A DNA stretch of 64,000 nucleotides from Prochlorococcus sp. AG-402-O21 (GCA_003216375.1 QCIZ01000007.1:1-64000), one strand, 5' to 3'; numbered from the stretch's first letter, positions 15,871 to 24,255 are shown. Numbers and translations are program-made. The notes: generated from the sequence alone by a model not told the origin.

Positions 15871-16533
15871 TTAAGTAATTATTCCTACACGGCTGGCAGT
15901 GGTTTGTTCTTATATTTTTTGAACTTCTCAGGACAACCTTCTTTTTATACTGAGCTTTAGAAGGTTGTTTCTTTGAATAAGAAACGTCAGTGCTCCCCCC
16001 CCAGAAGCCAATCAATTATCGCCCTTGGTAATTGATTGTCTGACGTATATCAATCCTAAAATTTCCTTTTCTTCAATGGTTCTGTAGGACCGTACGTCTT
16101 AGGTAGGGAAACCGTAGAAATATCAAAACTCATTTAATTAGACATTTAAAAAGGGCCCGAGGGGGCCCTTTTTTCTTTACCGATTCTTTGGAAGCTTCTG
16201 GATATTGGTGGCCTGGGGCCAAGTGTCTAGTAGAAAGGCTTTTGTACTCCGTTAGGGCACCTAAACGATGCAGAGGAGTTTCGACTGAATTGACGCACCT
16301 ATATCATTGATCCTTGTCGCATCAGACGAATAGCCTACTTATTCATTGAGAATGTTGGAGCAGGAACCAGAATTCAGTTCGCTTCTCTTAAATACTCAGG
16401 TGGAGTGTCGACCATCAATGGTGCCTCTGAGCTCAACAAACGTATCTTGGCTCTATTCGCACCTCAACGCAATCAGCCTTAATGCCCATTGCATTTCCAC
16501 TTAACCTGGTCAAAAATAGTAAGTTTGGGGTCT
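15871..16533 (+). repeat. Long direct repeat, copy 2 (~660 bp)
   Basis: Second copy of 4977-5640. Differences seen are cggctgg here versus cgcctgg, and cgtatcttggc here versus agtatctttgc. It has the same C8 run, terminator and short frames. The two copies bracket 10.2 kb holding PTOX, hli and ars/pst genes. Confidence 0.9.
16148..16176. terminator. Bidirectional terminator inside repeat copy 2
   Basis: GGGCCC stem with A-run and T-run flanks, identical to that in copy 1. Confidence 0.75.
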
Positions 16534-16562
16534 AGCTAAGATCTAATCAATAAATCAAAAAC

Positions 16563-16757
16563 ATGAATCAGACTCCAGAGAAAGAGAAGGGAATGAGCTT
16601 TATTAAAAAAGCTGGTAAATGGGCTCCATTAGTTGGAGGAGCATGGATTGTTCTGAATATTGTTGTTCCATTAGCTCTTCTTCGTATTCCTGCAGTCCAA
16701 AAATACTTAGTAGTACTGGAGGACAAACTCCCTTTTGACATTCCAGGTATTGGTTAG
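16563..16757 (+). CDS. Small membrane protein, 64 aa
   Basis: A charged N-terminus (EKEKGMSFIKKAGKWAP) is followed by a helix (GGAWIVLNIVVPLALLRI) and a polar end. Its TAG is directly followed by the ATG of the next gene. It begins 30 bp after repeat copy 2. Confidence 0.65.
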   Translation: MNQTPEKEKGMSFIKKAGKWAPLVGGAWIVLNIVVPLALLRIPAVQKYLVVLEDKLPFDIPGIG

Positions 16758-16934
16758 ATGGCAACAGAGATTATTTGTTTTTTCTTGCTTGGTATTGCAG
16801 CACTGCTTCTAAATGCTGGACTCGACGCTCAAGTTCTTCCACTCTTTTGGCTAATTCTTCCATTAGTAATCAAATTAAGTTTCGACAATATAACCAGAAA
16901 GAAAGCACTCCTCTTCAACAAAAAAACGAAATAA
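16758..16934 (+). CDS. Small membrane protein, 58 aa
   Basis: Two hydrophobic stretches (ICFFLLGIAALLLNAG and LPLFWLILPLVIK) are followed by a basic tail. It abuts the preceding stop with no spacer. This frame is far more protein-like than the Ser-rich overlapping frame. Confidence 0.6.
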   Translation: MATEIICFFLLGIAALLLNAGLDAQVLPLFWLILPLVIKLSFDNITRKKALLFNKKTK

Positions 16935-16967
16935 GGGCTAAGGTCGTGAAAAATTAGCCGAAAAGCT

Positions 16968-17102
16968 TTGAACGAGTTACAAGCATTGACGCTATCAGGG
17001 GCATTAGCTGTATTTGCTATTACCTGGCTATTTTTTGGTTTTGGGGATGACGATGATGATGGAGGCGGAATGATGAGACCTGTCAGACAAAATGCAGATT
17101 AA
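16968..17102 (+). CDS. Small single-span protein with Asp-Gly motif, 44 aa
   Basis: After a TTG start it reads LSGALAVFAITWLFFGFG, then DDDDDGGGMMRPVRQ. It is the third member of the family with 7495-7671 and 10100-10276. The start is uncertain; no ATG is available before the upstream stop. Confidence 0.6.
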   Translation: MNELQALTLSGALAVFAITWLFFGFGDDDDDGGGMMRPVRQNAD

Positions 17103-17229
17103 AATCAGTTGCTAATTAGAAAGGGAAAAGCCTCGATTTGAAGAAGACATTCCAAGAGTATTTTTACAAGTCCTAAAGCTAATCAACCATCTGATCAAGC
17201 ATTAGCCTAAGTAATGAGAGCATGGGTAT

Positions 17230-17475
17230 ATGAAAAATTTTCTGACCAAATTAGCTTTATTCGTATTCATTGTTTTCTCTGGATTGAATAGTGCTGAGGC
17301 TGTAATACAAGGCTGGGTTCCACCAGAGGATTATGGAGAAGGTGACTCATATGAAATGGGAATGGAATCCGAAGAAGAAGCTGTAGGAATGGATTCACAA
17401 AGTGAAGAGTTGAGTATGGAGGATATTTTTGGGGATGAACAAGTTTTTCCTTTTCCACCTGGTCTAGGCAATTAA
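17230..17475 (+). CDS. Secreted acidic peptide with FPF-x-PG motif, 81 aa
   Basis: A signal peptide (KLALFVFIVFSGLNSAEA) precedes a Glu/Ser/Met-rich acidic part that ends DIFGDEQVFPFPPGLGN. Same design as 8689-8949. No cysteine or known binding motif. Confidence 0.7.
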   Translation: MKNFLTKLALFVFIVFSGLNSAEAVIQGWVPPEDYGEGDSYEMGMESEEEAVGMDSQSEELSMEDIFGDEQVFPFPPGLGN

Positions 17476-17545
17476 TCAAAAGGCAAACATTCGCTTTAGT
17501 AAGGTAGATGCAGATAACTATCTAACTTTTAAGTTTGTTGAACTA

Positions 17546-17956
17546 ATGGCAGCAATAAAAAAAGATTCAGAGCCTCTAGATAACTTATCCAGTCAAGAGA
17601 TAGAGGATATTGTTAGATCAAACGAAATCTTCGATCAAGAAAATGAAAGACTAATCAAAGAAGAAGAAATAGAGGCACAAAGATTTTCAAAGACAAAATC
17701 TACAAAAAGATTGCTTAGACGATTAAGAAGATCTCCACTTGAAGTGATAAATCGATCACTATTTTTTGTATTCATTGGTAGTTTTATCTTCTCCTTTGTC
17801 TCTGTTTACTCAATCAATAAATTGTGGTTTATCTTTTATGTCATCAGTGCCTTCTCATGTGTGTTATACACTCCCAATAGACAAGCCCTCAAGGAACTAA
17901 TTGCAGCATGGCCTAACATCGAAGATCTTTTAAAAAAAAGAAGTCTATGGAAATAA
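17546..17956 (+). CDS. Hypothetical membrane protein, 136 aa
   Basis: An acidic helical N-terminal half (QEIEDIVRSNEIFDQENERL) and a basic stretch (KRLLRRLRRSP, about residues 52-62) lead into two hydrophobic segments (about 70-110). The C-terminus is soluble. Possibly a peripheral thylakoid or membrane organiser. No family recognised. Confidence 0.65.
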   Translation: MAAIKKDSEPLDNLSSQEIEDIVRSNEIFDQENERLIKEEEIEAQRFSKTKSTKRLLRRLRRSPLEVINRSLFFVFIGSFIFSFVSVYSINKLWFIFYVISAFSCVLYTPNRQALKELIAAWPNIEDLLKKRSLWK

Positions 17957-18043
17957 ATTATTGAGACTTATAGGGCATAGATTTTAAAATTATTTTTTGA
18001 GCTTAGTCTGATCTATCCTAAATTCATAATTGATTAAAAGGTA

Positions 18044-18385
18044 ATGGATAAGAAAGGAGCCAAAGGGTACTGGATCTCAACTGCAAAGGTTATTAATCAA
18101 GAATTATTTAATGAATATGTCGAAAAAGTTGGACCATGGCTCAAAGAAAATGGTGGAGAGGTATTTGCGAAAGATACAGACCCAATAGGAAAAGAAAAAA
18201 CTGAAGATTCAAACCTAGCCGTCATTTGTGAATTCCCATCAATGCGAATAGCAGTAGAAGCTTATGAATCCAGTGAATATCAAGAGCTATCAAAGCTACG
18301 TACAGCCGCGACAGTTAATTCTACTTTCACAATCATGGAGGGAATGGACGAGGCTACAAAACTTAGAAGAGCAATGGGAATGTAG
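18044..18385 (+). CDS. DUF1330-family protein
   Basis: The 113-aa dimeric ferredoxin-like fold candidate has GYWISTAKV at the start, GGEVFAKDTDP in the middle and CEFPSMRIAVEAYESSEYQ, the DUF1330 hallmark helix. The protein at 62944-63324 has the same fold with an added membrane anchor. No enzymatic activity is known. Confidence 0.8.
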   Translation: MDKKGAKGYWISTAKVINQELFNEYVEKVGPWLKENGGEVFAKDTDPIGKEKTEDSNLAVICEFPSMRIAVEAYESSEYQELSKLRTAATVNSTFTIMEGMDEATKLRRAMGM

Positions 18386-18475
18386 ATAATGGCATCAGCC
18401 ACTTCACCATTCATTTCACATGGATGGATGAATTGAACTAATTCCTTACCGCATTAAAACTCAAGGAGGCATATT

Positions 18476-19327
18476 TTGATGAGTACTCAAAATAGAAGTG
18501 ACGATCCAGAACTAGTCAGGAAAAACCTTGAATTAATTATTAGTTCGAACAATTACCAATTAGCCCATGAAGATAGAGAGTTACTCAATAGTGATGAAAT
18601 GAGAGGAGTGCGAATGCTTCTAGAAATTAATAAACCAGAAAAAATCCTAGAAGAACAAAATATTTTATCAACAATCATCGTCTTTGGAGGAGCGAGCCTT
18701 ACCGATAAAAGCTCTATAAATAACAGACTTGAACTAGCGAAGAACTCTCTCACCAAAGATCCGAGCTCATCTGATTTACAGAGAGAAATAACACGTCTAA
18801 AGAATTTACAATCGATATCTCATTACTACGATTCGGCCAGAGAATTCGCAAAGATTGTCTCCAGACAAAACCAAAAAGAACACTGCAATTCACATGTAAT
18901 TGTCACTGGTGGCGGCCCAGGGATTATGGAGGCTGCCAACAGAGGCGCTTTTGATGCCGACTGTAAATCCATAGGTTTAAATATAAGTCTCCCAAACGAA
19001 CAACATCCCAATGCTTATATCACTCCTGGGCTTTGCTTCAAATTTAATTATTTCGCCTTACGAAAATTTCATTTTGTGATGCGATCAGTTGCAGCTGTCT
19101 TTTTCCCTGGGGGATTTGGAACATTTGATGAACTCTTTGAATTACTAACTCTTCGTCAAACAGGAATGAAAACACAAATCCCAATTATTCTATTTGGTCG
19201 AGATTATTGGTCGAAAGTGATCAACTTTCAATTTATTTCAGACCATGGACTTATCTCAGATGAGCACATGAATCTCTTTCAATACGCCGATAGTGCTTCA
19301 GAAGCATGGGACATTATCAAACAATAA
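18476..19327 (+). CDS. LOG-family Rossmann protein (phosphoribohydrolase-like)
   Basis: The 283-aa protein has GGGPGIMEAANRGA at 145-158 and PGGFGTFDE at 211-219, the nucleotide-binding and catalytic signatures of LOG proteins (formerly annotated as lysine decarboxylases). These hydrolyse nucleoside 5'-monophosphates to free bases. The N-terminal ~65 residues extend beyond the core, as in the larger cyanobacterial members. The following small gene starts 15 bp downstream. Confidence 0.85.
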   Translation: MMSTQNRSDDPELVRKNLELIISSNNYQLAHEDRELLNSDEMRGVRMLLEINKPEKILEEQNILSTIIVFGGASLTDKSSINNRLELAKNSLTKDPSSSDLQREITRLKNLQSISHYYDSAREFAKIVSRQNQKEHCNSHVIVTGGGPGIMEAANRGAFDADCKSIGLNISLPNEQHPNAYITPGLCFKFNYFALRKFHFVMRSVAAVFFPGGFGTFDELFELLTLRQTGMKTQIPIILFGRDYWSKVINFQFISDHGLISDEHMNLFQYADSASEAWDIIKQ

Positions 19328-19342
19328 AAGTATCATCTGATA

Positions 19343-19624
19343 ATGGATTGGAAAACATCACTAGATTGGTATTGTTCAGGCAACATTCTCGAGGAAGAGG
19401 ATATTGAGCTTTTAGAAAAACATTATCAACAGGTAATCAAAGAAATCGATACGAATCTCTCCCTTGAACTAGCTCCAAAACATATTTGTAATCAAACCAA
19501 TATTCCAGAGGGAAGTTCTTGGTTTACAGCAGTAGCAGTTGTACTTGATCGATTAAATCCTGTTAAGACTGGCAAGCCAAGAAGTTTAATCGTTGATCAA
19601 TTAAGAAGAAAGCAAAGCAGTTAA
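19343..19624 (+). CDS. Small conserved protein of the APKHIC/SSW family, 93 aa
   Basis: It contains APKHICNQTN..EGSSWFTAVAVVLD. The protein at 31535-31837 has APKHICEAAQ..EGSSWITCFASILD, and the one at 22687-22983 is a diverged third copy. Helical and soluble. Likely co-transcribed with the LOG gene. Its 3' end overlaps the convergent MAPEG gene by 24 bp. Confidence 0.7.
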   Translation: MDWKTSLDWYCSGNILEEEDIELLEKHYQQVIKEIDTNLSLELAPKHICNQTNIPEGSSWFTAVAVVLDRLNPVKTGKPRSLIVDQLRRKQSS

Positions 19625-20011
19625 GCCCTCTTTATACAAAAGAGTTGAACATAAAAGACCCGATGCCCAACAAAGTCCTCTAGCAGGAGGAAAATCCCCA
19701 ACATAAGCACTGATATAGATAAACCTCACAATTGGGTGAACCCACGCAGCTATTACGGCCACAGGAGAGACAACACCAGCAATAAGACATAGCAGACATG
19801 CAGGAGCGTGAAGAGTTATGCTCTCCCAGCAATTTTGATGACACCAAACAGCTCTTTTACCAAAATCGGGGAGCTCGTCAAACAAAGCCCTTGGAGCACT
19901 CATATTCTCAGCAGAATATCCAGCTTTGACTCGGCCATAGGTTAGCGGCCCAATTGAAAGCAAAACAACAACGACAGATAGGCAAAGGCTCCAAGCAAAA
20001 GCTGTTTCCAT
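19601..20011 (-). CDS. MAPEG-family membrane protein
   Basis: The 136-aa protein has four hydrophobic segments and the family motif GKRAVWCHQNCWESI followed by a helix, matching the R-A-x-x-N-x-x-E-x loop of MAPEG (membrane-associated eicosanoid and glutathione metabolism) proteins. Its substrate in cyanobacteria is unknown. Convergent overlap with 19343-19624. Confidence 0.8.
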   Translation of the reverse strand: METAFAWSLCLSVVVVLLSIGPLTYGRVKAGYSAENMSAPRALFDELPDFGKRAVWCHQNCWESITLHAPACLLCLIAGVVSPVAVIAAWVHPIVRFIYISAYVGDFPPARGLCWASGLLCSTLLYKEGLTALLSS

Positions 20012-20221
20012 GGAATAAAAAATGATATTTCGAGCCTAAGTGAGGCAGAGTCAAAATGAGGATTAAAGGTTGGGTTTCACCTGATAAGCCTAAAAGTTCG
20101 TTCAAATAAAATTTTCAAAAAGAAGATAAAAACACAATAATTAGTTAATAAGCTTGTTATTCTCTAGGAGTCATAAAGAGTTCTGCTCGACTAAATCATC
20201 CATTATCAAAGTAATCCAACC

Positions 20222-20386
20222 ATGGACTGGGATTCTGCAAAACAACATTGCAATGAGCGAAACTGGCAATGGTCATTGGAATTAATCAATCAGGCACAAA
20301 AGGAGATGGAAGAATTAGAGACAAAACTAAAAAAATGTGAGGATCAGCAGAAAGCTAATCGTTTATATAACGCCTGTAATTACTAA
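20222..20386 (+). CDS. Small coiled-coil protein, 54 aa
   Basis: It begins MDWDSAKQHCNERNWQW and continues into a charged helix with three cysteines in all. Its TAA overlaps the next ATG (TAATG), so the two are translationally coupled. Confidence 0.6.
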   Translation: MDWDSAKQHCNERNWQWSLELINQAQKEMEELETKLKKCEDQQKANRLYNACNY

Positions 20387-20592
20387 TGGAAGAAATGAGC
20401 GCAACAATAGTTCCATTGGGTTCACTTGCACTTTTATTTGCTGTAATATCAATCCTTGTGTTCTTTAGGAAGGCAAGTATCGCAAGACAAGCAGATGAGT
20501 CAATAAAAAATAGAATGGAGGCAAAAAGAAATGAAAAGATCGAATCTCTTGAAGAACAAAAAAAACGTTTAGAACTTTTGCTTAAAAAATAA
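20386..20592 (+). CDS. Membrane-anchored coiled-coil protein, 68 aa
   Basis: One helix (LGSLALLFAVISILVFF) is followed by a long charged coil (MEAKRNEKIESLEEQKKRL). Coupled to 20222-20386. Unknown function. Confidence 0.6.
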   Translation: MEEMSATIVPLGSLALLFAVISILVFFRKASIARQADESIKNRMEAKRNEKIESLEEQKKRLELLLKK

Positions 20593-20604
20593 AAAGGTAC
20601 GTAT

Positions 20605-20865
20605 TTACAAATTATCGTCGCTTATTTTGCCAATCCTTTTAATCGGATTAGATCCATCTCTATGATTCGCTGGATCAAATGGGAAATTTGTATCTGGCCC
20701 TAAAAGATCATCAATACTTTTGGCATCCATTGAGCCTTGATCATTTTTAATATCAACATCCGTTGTCATTAACACCGGCTGTGCTTCAACTGACTGGAAG
20801 CAAAAACTAACTACTAAAAATAGGGAAAGAAATAATCCAAAACAAGTTTTTATAACACTTTTCAT
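20605..20865 (-). CDS. Secreted peptide, FPF-motif relative, 86 aa
   Basis: A signal peptide from MKSVIKTC to SVEAQ is followed by an acidic part with DDLLGPDTNFPFDPANHRDG. The D-x-x-FPF-x-P block matches the ends of 8689-8949 and 17230-17475, but here ~20 more residues follow. The frame is open to 20895; the ATG at 20865 gives a normal signal peptide. Confidence 0.65.
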   Translation of the reverse strand: MKSVIKTCFGLFLSLFLVVSFCFQSVEAQPVLMTTDVDIKNDQGSMDAKSIDDLLGPDTNFPFDPANHRDGSNPIKRIGKISDDNL

Positions 20866-20928
20866 TGAGAAGTAAAAGATTAAATATTTGCTCAAGGAAA
20901 GTATATTTCCTTATTTTTCTTTCAACTA

Positions 20929-21090
20929 CTAGTCCTCAAAAATCAGACATGCAGGTGAGGAAGGATTTAAAGCACACTCTCTCTCCCAGTATGAAGCGAT
21001 CGCTGTCATTCCTCTTTTGACCGCCTCGTGTTTTCTACCTATGTCACCCATATTTTCTCTGGGGACACTAAATGAAGTTTGAAGTTTCAT
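20929..21090 (-). CDS. Small protein with NPSSPAC tail, 53 aa
   Basis: It ends ECALNPSSPACLIFED, nearly the same as the end of 38040-38213 (ECSINPSSPACLLFNN). The two conserved cysteines are spaced C-x9-C with a proline turn. The N-terminal parts differ. Likely a small family of unknown role. Confidence 0.65.
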   Translation of the reverse strand: MKLQTSFSVPRENMGDIGRKHEAVKRGMTAIASYWERECALNPSSPACLIFED

Positions 21091-21284
21091 AGTTTTCCTC
21101 TTCAATTAATCTCGGTATAAACCATCAAGAAGGCCTATGGCAAGTGAATTTATCCTCATCTTTCTCTTAAATTATTTTAGACTCATCAATTAAAATATTT
21201 TTAATCTGGGAAACTCAATTTTTGACATCTGATGAGCTGCTTAAAAAAAGCAAAATCAACCCAAGCAATTAAGGGTTATAACAA

Positions 21285-21419
21285 GTGACTTCAACAATAA
21301 TTTCAATAATGACATTAGGCATCGCTATTACAGGAATTTCAGCTTGGTGGGTCAGAACAACCCTCAAAGAGGGTAACAAGGCACTTGAAGAAAGCCAAAA
21401 AGAGAATCTAGACAATTAA
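21285..21419 (+). CDS. Small membrane protein with GTG start, 44 aa
   Basis: The helix IISIMTLGIAITGISAWW is followed by a charged tail (KEGNKALEESQKENLDN). The internal ATG nine codons in is a possible alternative start. Confidence 0.5.
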   Translation: MTSTIISIMTLGIAITGISAWWVRTTLKEGNKALEESQKENLDN

Positions 21420-21542
21420 CACTTTCATAGATTTAAGTACAAAGCAATGCATTGAGAAAAACATTTGAAAATCTAGTAAAAAAAGCACCTCCACTTAAAT
21501 AGTGGAGGTACTAAGAAACACATTCTTCAGACCAACTTAGAG

Positions 21543-21809
21543 TTACTTCTTATTAAGGGCACCCTTAACCTTTGTGGGAGACAAAGCCTTAAGTTCCTCT
21601 TTTATCTCATTTTGACGTTCATCAAGAACTTTAATACGAGCTTGATAGCTTTCTTCTAGTCTTTTTCTGGAGTCCTCGATGTCGTCGAGTTCCTCTTGAC
21701 GTTGATTACGCTTAAGCTCTTCAAGCTGACTATCAGAAACCACATAAACAGTTCTAGTAGGCGCAATTAAAGAATCAGAGAAAAAAGTGTCGAAGAGTGA
21801 AGTGTACAT
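21543..21809 (-). CDS. Coiled-coil protein, 88 aa
   Basis: MYTSLFDTFFSDSLIAP is followed by a long charged coil (residues ~30-78, rich in Glu/Arg/Lys/Gln) and the end KVKGALNKK. The open frame starts at 21830 with MYSERKV; the second Met is the more likely start. No known domain. Confidence 0.6.
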   Translation of the reverse strand: MYTSLFDTFFSDSLIAPTRTVYVVSDSQLEELKRNQRQEELDDIEDSRKRLEESYQARIKVLDERQNEIKEELKALSPTKVKGALNKK

Positions 21810-21985
21810 AACTTTTCTTTCGGAGTACACAACTACTCTGTCCTAAATTAATTTAGTTAGGGATGAGGCATACCGTAGAAACTGATTCGGTAAATACAAC
21901 TCACTTCGGTTGCTACTACTGAAAAGTTAGGTATACCGACCTCTAAAATTTTTCACAAAGCGTCTCTTGAAAGAGATACAAACTA

Positions 21986-22144
21986 ATGGCTACATATTCA
22001 CTCTTTCTTGGAATCCTCGTGATAATCATTTCGTGGAAAATTTACAATGACTGGGCTTCTGGTCTGGCAGGGTTTATTTATGGAGGCATCTTATTTTGGA
22101 GTATCAAATTATTTGTTGAACTCATTAAAACTTTATTTGGATAA
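21986..22144 (+). CDS. Small membrane protein, 52 aa
   Basis: Two hydrophobic segments are separated by KIYNDWASG. A clean ATG and stop. Unknown function. Confidence 0.55.
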   Translation: MATYSLFLGILVIIISWKIYNDWASGLAGFIYGGILFWSIKLFVELIKTLFG

Positions 22145-22165
22145 AAACTAATTTCGCTATTGAAA

Positions 22166-22321
22166 TTAAATAAAACTACTGAAACCATGTTTTAAGCCCC
22201 AAAAGATAGTCACCAAAATTGCTGACAAGGGTAGAGCGATGGCAAGTGTGATATTGATTGTTCTAAAAATCTTCCCAACTCCATTACTCGTATCTTTAGA
22301 AGGATCTACTATAAGTGGCAT
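22166..22321 (-). CDS. Small membrane protein, 51 aa
   Basis: A polar start (PLIVDPSKDTSNGVG) leads into one helix (ITLALAL-like segment near residues 22-42). It is convergent with 21986-22144, 21 bp apart. Unknown function. Confidence 0.5.
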   Translation of the reverse strand: MPLIVDPSKDTSNGVGKIFRTINITLAIALPLSAILVTIFWGLKHGFSSFI

Positions 22322-22400
22322 AGCGCATACGTATTTTTTTTATTTATAGGCACAATTTCCATTCAATTGGTTAGATTGTCGTAATTATCGAGACAGTCTC

Positions 22401-22616
22401 ATGTATTTATTAGGTCTTGGACTATTAGTTTTAAGCACTTGGTATCTGATGAAGCTATACACAAATTTCAATAACGATCCGATAGCAAAGAAAGAAATCG
22501 ACAATGCATGGCAAGAAGCAAAGAAAGAGGCGAAAGGTAAAAATCCTTTTGCTCAAGGAAGAATTAAAGAGGCTCTCAATGCATATAAAGCTGATATGAA
22601 TAAAAAAGACAACTAA
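22401..22616 (+). CDS. Membrane-anchored small protein, 71 aa
   Basis: An N-terminal helix (YLLGLGLLVLSTWYLMKL) is followed by a Lys/Ala-rich helical tail (QEAKKEAKGKNPFAQGRI). Unknown function. Confidence 0.6.
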   Translation: MYLLGLGLLVLSTWYLMKLYTNFNNDPIAKKEIDNAWQEAKKEAKGKNPFAQGRIKEALNAYKADMNKKDN

Positions 22617-22686
22617 AAGATAGAAAATCCAAAGAGACCAAAATATTTCTAATAAGTAGTTAAATTAGTTTTTTATAGATTAAGTA

Positions 22687-22983
22687 GTGACGCCCTCATT
22701 AGTTCTGATGGATTATGTAGACAGAAAGACATTGAATAACGAACAACTAGAATATCTCGAGCAAGTTTTAAAAGCATCAATTCAGAAATTGAAATTCACG
22801 GGTATCGAACCTGTAATTGCTAATAATGAAATATGTGATGCAGCTCTCATTTCCCAGGGTTCCTATGAAATAAGTTGTATTGCGTCCATACTTGATATGC
22901 TTCGGCCAACAGAAAAAAAAATGGAGCGCAAAAAAAAGGTATTCAACGCTCTATGCAATGCAGGTTTAATAGTTACTGATTAA
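22687..22983 (+). CDS. Diverged member of the APKHIC/SSW small-protein family, 98 aa
   Basis: It aligns with 19343-19624 and 31535-31837 in length and layout: the helix NNEQLEYLEQVLKASI, then NEICDAALISQGSYEISCIASILDMLRP. The cysteines and the ASILD block are kept, but APKHIC is lost. GTG start. Confidence 0.6.
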   Translation: MTPSLVLMDYVDRKTLNNEQLEYLEQVLKASIQKLKFTGIEPVIANNEICDAALISQGSYEISCIASILDMLRPTEKKMERKKKVFNALCNAGLIVTD

Positions 22984-23095
22984 AGAAAGAGACCTACCTG
23001 AGCAAACAGATCCAAATAAATATAAGCAAGATATCTACAAAAACACCAGTGAGAGGCATTGAACCTCTCATGCCGCCTGACGGTCTGGGGAAGCT

Positions 23096-23614
23096 TTATT
23101 TAGCAGCTTCAGGTGCTTTTCTGGCTTTGCGTGCACGTCTAGCAGGTCTACCAGCACTTGGCTTAACAACTGCAGAAACCTCAGCCTTAGCTTTGGCTGC
23201 AGCCTTTTTAGCTACAGGCTTTTTAGCTACTGCTTTCTTTGCTGTTGCCTTTTTAGCTACAGGCTTTTTAGCTACTGCTTTTTTAGCGGTGGTTTTTTTT
23301 GCAGCAGCAGCTTTGGGAGCAGAGCCTTTACGTGTGCGATGAGAAAGAATTAAAGCCCATTCATCAGCGCTAATATTTGCCGGCTTATTTCCATGAACCT
23401 CAGAAACTTTAGCTGCCTTTTCGATATCTTTAATTAGGTTTTTCCAAGAAGCTGCGTAACGTTTATCAGACTGAGATTTAGCACCGCTTTCAACAAGGGT
23501 TTCAACGACTTGAGAAGCAGTAACCTTCTTACGACGTCTGTTAAAGATCTCCTTTTGCAAGGTAGCAATCAAGGCATCACCTTTAGCACTAACTTTGATG
23601 GATAACTGAGACAT
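23096..23614 (-). CDS. Histone-H1-like lysine/alanine-repeat protein, 172 aa
   Basis: A conserved N-terminal domain of ~95 residues (MSQLSIKVSAKGDALIATLQ; RRRKKVTASQVVETLVESG) is followed by a tail of AKKPVAKKATAKKAV-type repeats and RRARKARKAPE. The N-domain is almost identical to that of 34014-34631. The tail resembles histone H1 and probably binds DNA or RNA. The tail repeats also create open frames on the opposite strand that are not genes. Confidence 0.8.
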   Translation of the reverse strand: MSQLSIKVSAKGDALIATLQKEIFNRRRKKVTASQVVETLVESGAKSQSDKRYAASWKNLIKDIEKAAKVSEVHGNKPANISADEWALILSHRTRKGSAPKAAAAKKTTAKKAVAKKPVAKKATAKKAVAKKPVAKKAAAKAKAEVSAVVKPSAGRPARRARKARKAPEAAK

Positions 23615-23627
23615 AACTCAATAATTA

Positions 23628-23660
23628 CTTTCTTAATACATCTATCACATATAGGGTATT
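23628..23660 (-). promoter_or_regulatory. Upstream element shared by the two H1-like genes
   Basis: Reading toward the gene, ATACCC..TATGTGATAGATGT lies here, and ATACCC..AATGTGCTAGATGT lies in the same place before the paralogue (34646-34680). The spacing to the start codons is similar. It is a likely common promoter or operator. Confidence 0.5.
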
Positions 23661-23890
23661 AAATTCAATAGTCAATGGTTAATCGACTACTAAATTTTCA
23701 TATATCTATCAATATCGATTAAAGTGACACCTTCAAATAAATGGATCTTGACTATAAAGCCATATCAAGTGGGCGAGACAAAAGCAAAAAACGAATATAA
23801 AAACAATGAAGTCAATAAAGCTAATAGACCTCATATGCTGATCAAAGATCGCATGGGAACACTAATAAGCGAATTGATCTATTCAAAGTG

Positions 23891-24255
23891 TCAGGCCACC
23901 TCTGGACACCAACCAATCTCTTTCACTTGTTGCCGCATATAAAGAAGACAACGTGAAATCAAATGGTCTCCATGAGGAATAAGACGACGATGAACATGAC
24001 ACGAAAGAATTGTTCTGCAATGCTTGTCGCTGGAATAATTGAGATATTGACATGTCACGCAAACGCAAGCTGAACATGTTTTTTTGAGAATCGCTTTCTC
24101 AAAGAATTACCACTCTTCTTCTTGACCGAAGATCTGATCGGAGCAAGTTTCTTTGGGGTGAGTCGTAGACATTGACCAATTCCAATAGGTTGGGCTACGG
24201 CAGATACCCATTCTTCAGCCTTAAAGACAGCATACGGAGACGCAGATAAAGTCAT
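23891..24255 (-). pseudogene. Split Cys-rich protein gene, copy 1 (needs -1 frame change)
   Basis: The first frame starts at 24255 (SPYAVFKAEEWVSAVAQPIG, QCLRLTPKK). The second frame ends at 23891 (CQYLNYSSDKHCRTIL, RLIPHGDHL, IGWCPEVA). Both halves match 57764-58128, which has exactly the same total length (365 nt, one short of a multiple of three). In copy 1 the second frame also has a TAA at 24106-24108, so a shift would have to occur after it, for example at the A7 run 24079-24085. Either a pseudogene or a recoded gene. Confidence 0.65.

Noticed and set aside
16775-16957. 60-codon Ser-rich forward frame
   Set aside because: It overlaps the clearly membrane-protein frame 16758-16934, which abuts the preceding stop.
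23049-23342. 97-codon plus-strand frame rich in Ala/Leu/Phe
   Set aside because: It lies opposite the Lys/Ala repeats of the H1-like gene 23096-23614; the repetitive composition is the mirror of that tail.
23700-23720. Possible fourth ArsR palindrome (ATCAATATCGATTA)
   Set aside because: Only the left half matches; the right half lacks TTGATAT.
23724-23942. 72-codon forward frame
   Set aside because: It runs into the antisense of the split Cys-rich gene and has no conserved or domain-like sequence.
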